From Priapulus caudatus (taxonomy: Eukaryota > Priapulida > Priapulimorpha > Priapulimorphida > Priapulidae), in the NCBI RefSeq assembly GCF_000485595.1, contig NW_014578252.1, forward strand, positions 54,979 through 92,824: 37,846 nucleotides of DNA. Reading direction: 5' to 3'. Under the pieces are notes generated by a model. That model had not been told where the DNA came from. It saw nothing but the letters and a program-made list of their open reading frames with translations, and made no database searches. The position numbers and the translations under genes are program-made. Of the stretch, positions 31,621-37,846 are shown piece by piece. Each line of letters opens with the position of its first letter. The first letter of the stretch is position 1.

Positions 31621-31678
31621 TCTGTATTAGGCACTGATGAGTGTTGAGCACTCGCTCCACACGAAACAGCTCTGTATT
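31621..31678 (+). ncRNA. hammerhead-ribozyme-like motif downstream of the Penelope-like element
   Basis: CTGATGA (31,634-31,640) is followed by stem II, GTGT (31,641-31,644) with ACAC (31,659-31,662), extended by GAGC/GCTC (31,646-31,649 and 31,654-31,657) around loop ACTC, and then the GAAAC box (31,663-31,667). Stem III can form from ACAG (31,666-31,669) with CTGT, either upstream (31,622-31,625) or downstream (31,672-31,675). Each CTGT is followed by A, the allowed cleavage nucleotide. The 8-mer tctgtatt flanks the core on both sides, exactly 50 nt apart. Stem I pairs poorly (only U-A and C-G near the core), so self-cleavage of this copy is uncertain. Penelope-like elements are known to carry hammerheads in their terminal repeats, and this one sits about 210 bp after the coding end. 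Confidence 0.6.
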
Positions 31679-32832
31679 CAATAAACAGAGGCAAAAGTAT
31701 AACTTTAAATTTGCTCTACTCATGGTGTTGGTGACAACTCCTGCCGCTACGCGGTTACGCGGTGCACTACTTTATGCAGCAGCGCATTGATAGTTGCTTA
31801 GGGATGTGACGCGCGCGCGCGATCTTTTCGCCATTGCGGCTTACCGTTGAAGACGCGAATTTTAATGTGCTTCTAAAACCCTAAAGAACCCAGCGTGGTA
31901 AGAAAGGGATTTGTGTTTATAAAAAATTATTAAGGTGTTTCTAAATTAATAGTAGCAGATTCGGCAATGATTGCCGTACGTGTATTTGAATTGTATTTAC
32001 CAGAAAGTTTGTTGTCCATAGCGAGCTACACCTACAGCATAGCACACACGTTAAATAGTAAATGTGCTCTTTGAATATGTTTCAGATTAACCGTTTGTTA
32101 AGATATGTTAGTTCGTTAAGATACGTTCGTTCGCTACGTTACATAAGACGATATATGCAGAAAATAAGAGAATAAAGAAGAACGTGTGTGATCTGCTGGA
32201 GCTTGATATGAAGAAAAAATAAATAAACCATTTAGATGTAAAATAAACAAAGAAGTTAATGTAGTCATTCCGCTACATTTACATTAACATAACATTTTGC
32301 TGTTGTCAAAATATTAACTTGGGCCACATGCAATTAAATGTGAAAAGTTTAGAGTAGTAGTCTGTAGAGTTGGGCAGCTCCATCTGGAATGGGTTAGGGT
32401 TCCCAGTCATTCCTGGTTTGTAGAATGGCTGCAGGATACGCGTGCACTGCGCCTGGCATGCCCACACCCAAGCAGATAGCGTTGCCTTTTATTCCACACC
32501 CAATTAATTTTATATAACTAGGTAACAACGTGTGTCACCGGGGAGGCTGCCGGTACAAAGATTATTTAAGGTAAGACCAGTAGTAGTAAGAAAAACAGCT
32601 TAAATTGAGTATAGCATAGAAATGTTTGCGGCGTCTGACTGCACCATAAAATTAATAAAATAAAATATAATAACTTCTAGTAGGCCTAATACGATCGTAA
32701 TTAGTTATTAATCGTACAATTCATTTCGTAAATAAACAGACGAAACGAAACCAATTACTGCAATAGGTGTAGTTAATACTATTAGTATTACTAATCTCGA
32801 TACTAAAAACTAGTGATTATCTCCGTGCTAAG
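31679..32832. other. no gene
   Basis: AT-rich with a (CG)n run at 31,810-31,820. No coding frame is supported. A short taatactattagtatta palindrome is at 32,774-32,790. The last part may be the 5' UTR of the following LINE ORF1. Confidence 0.5.
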
Positions 32833-33265
32833 ATGGCCCCCACTGCACCAAGAAATCGTGCAAACCCAACCATAAATAAGGGTAAGGATGTAACCGAAAG
32901 CAGTGCCTCATATCCCCAACAGAGAAATCAGAACCATGCAGCTTCCCAACTGTGCGGCGACGTGAGGGAGGGAAACTGCCCAGGGTGCAATTCCAAAATG
33001 AGCGACGATGATGCGGCAATTGAATGCGACACCTGTACTCATTGGTTCCACTGCAAGTGCGAAGGGGTCTCCGAGGCAAACATACGAGGTCATCAGAAAA
33101 GGGAACTCAGGGGTAGCATGGTACTGCAGAAGGTGTCGGCGAGGAGTAAACAAAACTGTCTGACATGTTTAAAATCATGATAACAAGACAGATAAAAACG
33201 GAAGAAAATTTAGAAACGCTGATGACCACACAGGTAGGCAATCCCCACATGAGAGATGCCTAAAA
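32833..33265 (+). pseudogene. LINE ORF1 start with PHD finger (different family)
   Basis: The ATG at 32,833 (aagATGGCC) opens a Ser/Asn-rich leader and then a PHD-type finger: NCPGCNSKMSDDDAAIECDT, CDTCTHWFHCKC. The final Cys pair of the finger lies in another frame after a change near 33,085. The current frame ends at 33,180. A further basic/heptad-like fragment (MITRQIKTEENLETLMT) follows in another frame, to about 33,262. This matches ORF1 of CR1-like LINEs. A host PHD exon is a weaker alternative. It differs in sequence from the 3599 and 19,337 copies. No ORF2 is present. Confidence 0.65.
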
Positions 33266-34339
33266 CATTATTTTTGAAAGATTGTTTTATTTAAATCAGA
33301 ATACATTTTCTCAGTAAACAATTATATATCAAATAAAATACTGAAAACCATTTTGAATTGCCATCATTAGTTTTCCTAAAAACTGGATTTGAAATTTGGG
33401 ATATTTACACCTTTAGAAAGGAAAACTACAGGCAATTCAGTCCAAAGGCCACAGATAGCTAAATGTATATATTATTACTTTCTACACACTGTATTTGTGG
33501 TGGTTTATACCCAATGGTATTGTGTTGTAAAGAATTTTGAACCACATGATCTTTTAACTTTGTGAGGGAACGGCAAAATTTTGCTTTTTTTTACCGTAAT
33601 TACGTTAACAAAATCACAATGTAGTTTGTTTGTCTCCTCATCTTATTTCTGGACTTAGAACCTTGTTATTGTAAATTCTCTTATTTTATATACCTAAACA
33701 AAGCCTTAAACATTAATTTCAGGAATGTGTATTCCTAGAAAAACATTGTAACAAAATTACTTGGTAACGGAATTACATGGTAACGGAATTACAACGGTAA
33801 CAGAATTACAAAGTTTAGTTTATTTTTGTGAGTTTCAATCTCCGACCGAGGTTACTCTTCTGTGAGAATCACTAGTGGAGACAATGTTCTGTAGGTTTTT
33901 CAGATTTATATTGGTTTAAGTGTTTTAGAAGCTTTGAATGTGAGGCATGCAACGCCGATCAGTTTCCTTTGTATGCCACCATAAGTGTCGCGAGGTTGGA
34001 AGGATTCTGTCCTTATTTAATAATTTAGTTGGCCCATGTGAGGTAATTCCCCATGGCTTAAATACGTGTACGTTGTAAACGATAATTTCTGGTGCCTTGT
34101 GGTATCTTTAGGCTACCATTCATGCCAATTTTTCTGTCAGAAAGTCTTAATGTGAATTCGTCATTACTTTAGTTCTCAAATCTCCCGTTGGTAGCAGCAG
34201 CGGCTTGAGTATAACCTAAAGCACAATAATAGGATTTTTAACTAAAAACTTAGTAGTTTATGGTTATTTCATGGTTATTTCATTACTCAGTATGTATGCG
34301 TGCTCGAGTTAGAGTTTACTTAAGATAGTTGTTTTTGTA
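33266..34339. other. no gene; short tandem repeat
   Basis: AT-rich, intron-like. An imperfect 16-17-bp tandem repeat (tggtaacggaattaca) runs three times at 33,762-33,811, with a degenerate fourth unit just before it. Nothing else is recognised. Confidence 0.55.
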
Positions 34340-35426
34340 TACTTTTAGTTTACCTGTGCATACCGTGTCCTCAGTCCGAGACGTCTTCCGGATGACATTG
34401 AACTTGGACGGCTGCCAGATTGCGTCTTGGGTGATGATGGTAATTACAAAGACTTCGACCAGGTGTTTGGAATTCAAACAGAGGATATAGCACGGCCAAA
34501 TTTGCAAGCAAAGGATAGCCCTACTGCAAATGACAAAAGTAACAAAGGAACTCTTGTTGCAGGTCCACATAGCATAGCAATTATTCATATGCTATATTAT
34601 TTACAAAACTGATACATGTAAATTAATTAATTAATTTTTACAGGTTATAATGATAGCGCAGGAAATGAATCAAAAGGTAAATACGCTGTATGAATCTTCT
34701 ATAGAATATGCCATTCTCTCTTCCATGGGTGTACCTTGTGTGACACTAGTCAACACAAGATTAGTTTATTTCTGGAGAATAGGTTTAGAGTTAAACAACA
34801 AAACTGATAAACATAACATTTTTACTCTTAACATTAATATTTCTAACACAAGCATCTGCAGAAACATGGAGAAATATGTATCTGCTATAAAATAAGTCTG
34901 CACACACTTGAATAATGCATCTTAAATGCATGCCTATAACAACATGCCTGTTATTCATTTCTATTTACCAGGCTGTACAAGGGCAAGTAGTGTCACAGCA
35001 ATCGGGTGCTTTGTTTTCCAACAAACTGCCAGCTGTTTTTGAGAAGAAACCAGTGTAAGTCAGAAATTTCCCTTTGGAAACATTGAAGCCTGTCATTTAC
35101 ACACATAACCTACATTTAATTTAGTTGACTTTGTTGAATGCCACAAGACACATCTATTATAACAATGCAATTATCACATCTTTAGTTGAAATTTCTTTCT
35201 GTTCATATATATAGGGTTATCACGCCTCATCTGTTTGTTGGTAGCGGTGGAAAGTCGGCGATAGTCGAGCCATTCTTGGAGGGAAAGTTTGTCAAATATA
35301 TAGGAAATGAGATGATTCAGGTAGATGACGATGGAGACCAAAACAGTATGCGACATGCTGTTTTAGCGATTGCCCATTATGCGCATGAATTCACAAAGGG
35401 GAAATTGATATTGACAGATCTCCGAG
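34340..35426 (+). CDS. alpha-kinase-like gene, copy 2 (partial)
   Basis: Exons that splice in phase: 34,644-34,676 (11 codons, IAQEMNQK, donor GTAAAT), 34,972-35,054 (AVQGQVV, KLPAVFEKKP, donor GTAAGT, phase 2) and 35,215-35,426 (HLFVGSGGKSAIVEPFLEGK, FVKYIGNEM, HYAHEFTKGKLILTDLRG, donor GTACAG, phase 1). The KAVQ, VEPFLEGKF-x-KY-x-GN and H-x5-TKGKLILTDL blocks are the alpha-kinase C-lobe. A possible earlier exon at about 34,340-34,562 (DDIELGRLPDCVLGDDGNY) has an unmatched phase. No N-lobe with the ATP-binding Lys was found upstream, and the DPQ-type C-terminal exon should lie beyond 35,426, where a BEL/Pao element is inserted. The visible kinase exons have no stops, so this copy may be live if the other exons exist. 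It is a paralogue of the 27.7-29.6 kb copy, on the same strand. Confidence 0.65.
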
Positions 35427-35771
35427 GTACAGTACATAAGTCGATCATCGTTATGCAACCCTAAAACCTCAAGATTATTAGATGCCACTGCCAAATCTGC
35501 ATCACGTTTTTAAAAATCACTAAAATCAATTGCTACTCAATTTAACCATAAATTCACCTCCCCTTTAATTACAACACTGCAACACATGCTTTTTATGTAT
35601 AATCACAAAATGCTGACATTGTATTGTACATTAGCAGTAATGGTAAGTTTAGAAGAAAGAATCATGCCAGATAGTATTTATAACATCCAATGCTTAGTAA
35701 TATAATTTAATGAATGTAATCCCTTTTGGCATAGGAGTTGGCAAATTCCTGACAGACATTGGAATTGCACC
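35427..35771. other. intron-like, no gene
   Basis: AT-rich sequence after the alpha-kinase donor and before the truncated BEL/Pao element. Confidence 0.5.
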
Positions 35772-36580
35772 AGAGGAGGGCAGACCGCTTCCAAGCGCTG
35801 GGCAATCATGTTTGCTTGTCTGGTTACACGCGGCATCCACATAGAGGTTGTTGAGGAGCTAAGTTCATCATCGTTCATAAACGCTCTTCAAGGGTTCATA
35901 GCACTGAGAGGCCCTGTGAAAGAGTTTAGATCGGAGCACATGACCAATTTTGTCGGCGCAACAGACGACCTAGGAATCGATGTGATAAACATTGAAACAT
36001 GTGGTGTTGGTGCATTCCTGTCTCGCAAAAGAATAGTGTGGAAGTTCAACCCACCCCATGCATCCCACATGGGTGGTTCGTGGGAACGTATGATTGGTCT
36101 AGCTCGAAGAATCTTGGACTCTATGTTGAGTGATGTGAACTATAAGGGCTTTACCCATGAGGTGTTGTGTACCCTTGTGGCTGAAGTGTGTGCTATAGTC
36201 AACGGAAGGCCAATTGTCGCGGTATCCAGTGATCCAGACTCTCCGACAGTTTTGTCACCATCTCTGATCATCACATGGATGGATCTCTGATGGACATGTA
36301 CAAATCGCAGTGGCGTCACGTGCAAGTTCTTGCCGAACAATTTTGGAAGCAGTGGAGCAGCCAGTACATCCACACTCTACAGTCACTGAAGAAGTGGCAA
36401 GAGAAACGTTGCAATCTATCAGCTGGCGACGTGGTCTTGGTAAAGGACTCCGAACTGCACAGGAATCATTGGCCAGTGGGAGTTGTTGAAGACACATTCC
36501 CAAGTGCAGACGGACTCGTTTGGACAGCGTCATTAAAGATACTAGAGCCGTGTCGTATACGCGTCCTGTTAACCAGTTAG
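35772..36580 (+). pseudogene. BEL/Pao integrase core and tail, truncated copy
   Basis: Starting abruptly in the core (TRGGQTASKRWAIMFACLVT), it continues through RGIHIEVVEELSS and NPPHASHMGGSWERMIG, then NGRPIVAVSSDPDS. A frame change near 36,285 leads into the Pol tail (MYKSQWRHVQVLAEQFWKQW, GDVVLVKDSELHRNHWPVG), which ends at TAG 36,578-36,580. The first catalytic Asp is lost with the truncation. At the second catalytic position the usual RSDxGTNF reads RSEHMTNF, so the Asp is Glu. The last Glu (SWERM) remains. The copy is dead. It is not the same family member as the copy at 24.1 kb. Confidence 0.85.
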
Positions 36581-36663
36581 TGTTGTTGATTTCCGAGTAA
36601 CAAATGTTATTTCATGTGAATCGGGACCGCAGGTAGTGATTTGATCTAAAATCAGACGGGGAA

Positions 36664-37344
36664 TGTAATGTTACGCCGTAGACGATGACAATAGATCAAA
36701 AGTTTTAATTTGCATTAGCTGCCTTGGCTGCTGTTTTTGGCGCGGATTCTGTTCACAAATAGAGAACAGTGTTGAGGTTTGCGCTCTGGCGCACGTCTTC
36801 TAAGCAATAATTAAGAAGAACTAGGTCCCCCCATAGAGTGAGTTGTTTTATACCGTTTTATAGTTATTCGTAGAATTGTTTAACATCATCATAAGTCGTG
36901 GCTTTATAGACTTTGTAGACTTCGTAGGCTTGTTAGAACATGCGTGTAACGGTGTATATTTGTGTATGCAGTGAGTGTAGGATTCGTCTTATTGCGATAT
37001 GTTTACCTAAAATTTACATAGCGTGAGCCTCGATCAGATATAAGCCGTAATACCAATAGCTCAAGTGTGTAATCATTAATCAATGAGAACTTCAATATGA
37101 ATCAAGATTTTATTAGTAATTGAACAATTATATAACGGTAATACTAATAGTGTTATAGTAATACAGTATAGACTGTAATAGTAATACAGTTAGTGTGAAG
37201 CGTGCCTGATGGCCTATAATAAGGAGGCAATGTTCAACCATGTTATGAGTTATAGGTAGCCATTTTATTCCTCCTTATGTTGCTATGTGACGTCATCAAC
37301 GATGTACATATACGGTATCGATACATGAATATCATATCGTAACA
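36664..37344 (+). repeat. probable LTR
   Basis: It begins TGTAATGTTACG (36,664) or TGTTACG (36,669) just after the purine-rich cagacggggaa, 84 bases past the BEL/Pao stop, where that element's 3' LTR should start. It ends CGTAACA at 37,344, giving TG...CA ends with inverted TGTTACG/CGTAACA. Inside are a TGACGTCA site (37,288-37,295), a taatact-type repeat (37,138-37,191) and TATA-like words. No second copy lies in the window, so the assignment rests on position and ends only. The other border also looks like an LTR start on the minus strand (purine tract aaaggaaggggga, read on minus). Confidence 0.5.
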
Positions 37345-37846
37345 TCCCCCTTCCTTTGAAGATAAATACAATCCCCTTTAACAAACCATGTTCTAATAAA
37401 TTGTACAATATAATGCCATTGACCATAACATGAAATGCTATACTTTTCTAAACTTCTTAATCAACCTTGCTTATTTTAATAACACTTTAAATTAATAAAT
37501 GTTTGCCCATACTATTATACTGCGGCCATTCGAGAGCGATTAGCGTAACAATGTACTCAAGTAAGCTTATACTATTTCAGTGTACTTCCCTATGGTTCCT
37601 ATAAGACATATTATTAACTCTCAAGAAAACCTTAACAGGTAACACATGGATCCAATAACTTGCTTGACCCAACAAGCCAGACGACAAATTAACAATAACG
37701 GCAGTCTTTTTGACCCTGCCATATCCTTCAACTACATAACACATTGGGGGCCAACTTGGTGCCCTCCTCCTTCCTTAAAAAAAAAATGCAAAAGAATAAT
37801 ATTTGCTTACATCAACCAAGAAAAATCAGTGTCTCTGACTTTTCAT
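37345..37846. other. unassigned; possible internal end of a minus-strand LTR element
   Basis: No clear gene. On the minus strand an AAAGGAAGGGGGA purine tract abuts TGTTACG at 37,344, as at a polypurine tract-LTR junction. A minus-strand frame near 37,640-37,780 (RAPSWPPMCYVVEGYGRVKK) looks weakly protein-like but is unrecognised. Confidence 0.35.

Noticed and set aside
32833-33180. Host chromatin protein with a PHD finger
   Set aside because: The short Ser/Asn leader, an ATG-initiated finger at the start and heptad-like sequence after it match LINE ORF1 better; no further host domain follows. Not fully excluded.
37700-37790. Primer-binding site of an LTR element (ttgggggcc)
   Set aside because: It resembles a TGGGGG-type tRNA-binding site, but no LTR ending CA in the right place and no gag follows before the window ends.
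1-37846. CRISPR array, bacterial operon, tRNA or rRNA genes
   Set aside because: No regularly spaced repeats, no ribosome-binding-site gene clusters, and no cloverleaf or rRNA core seen by eye. The content is clearly that of an animal genome.

Overview
The window reads as AT-rich nuclear DNA from an invertebrate animal. Short coding blocks end at GT...AG splice sites in matching phase, and a transcript end carries AATAAA. The mobile elements are typically animal: hAT, BEL/Pao, Ty3/gypsy, Penelope-like, and LINE ORF1 with a PHD-type finger. I cannot name the species; a sponge or other marine invertebrate is only a guess. I saw no prokaryotic operons, CRISPR array, tRNA or rRNA.

Layout. 1-3.6 kb: no clear gene, except a possible transposase tail near 1.75-2.05 kb. 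3.6-4.2 kb: LINE ORF1 remnant. 4.66-5.96 kb: a cleanly spliced four-exon hAT-type gene end with a poly(A) signal. 6-7.5 kb: small repeats and a perfect 41-bp palindrome. 7.6-8.07 kb: integrase tail of a plus-strand gypsy element. 8.37-8.97 kb: an unrecognised coding block broken by three frame changes in the same direction. 9.0-12.1 kb: a degenerate minus-strand gypsy element (gag, zinc knuckle, protease, reverse transcriptase, RNase H remnant). 12.5-14.2 kb: foldback elements and repeats. 14.6-16.0 kb: three exons of an unrecognised gene that splice in phase.

16.5-19.8 kb: a block of about 1 kb is present twice. The second copy is about 11% longer and full of single-base insertions, so it looks like unpolished long-read sequence; a noisy LINE ORF1 copy follows it. 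20.5-23.0 kb: exons of a host-type integrase-core (DDE) gene. 23,465-24,103: assembly gap. 24.1-25.4 kb: BEL/Pao integrase and Pol C-terminus. 26-26.7 kb: exons of an unrecognised gene. 27.66-29.65 kb: broken alpha-kinase copy 1, whose intron holds a repeat with a nested 363-bp inverted-repeat element. 30.3-31.4 kb: Penelope-like element, followed at 31.62-31.68 kb by a hammerhead-ribozyme-like motif. 32.8-33.2 kb: another LINE ORF1 start with a PHD finger. 34.3-35.4 kb: alpha-kinase copy 2. 35.77-37.34 kb: a 5'-truncated BEL/Pao integrase and a probable LTR.

There is no operon-like cooperation. This is a transposon-rich stretch in which a few host-type spliced genes (hAT-derived, integrase-core, alpha-kinase pair, two unknowns) sit among dead elements. 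No intact new system is convincing. The best leads are the hammerhead motif behind the Penelope-like element, the two unknown spliced genes, the unrecognised 8.4-9.0 kb block, and the assembly-quality signal at 18.1-19.8 kb.
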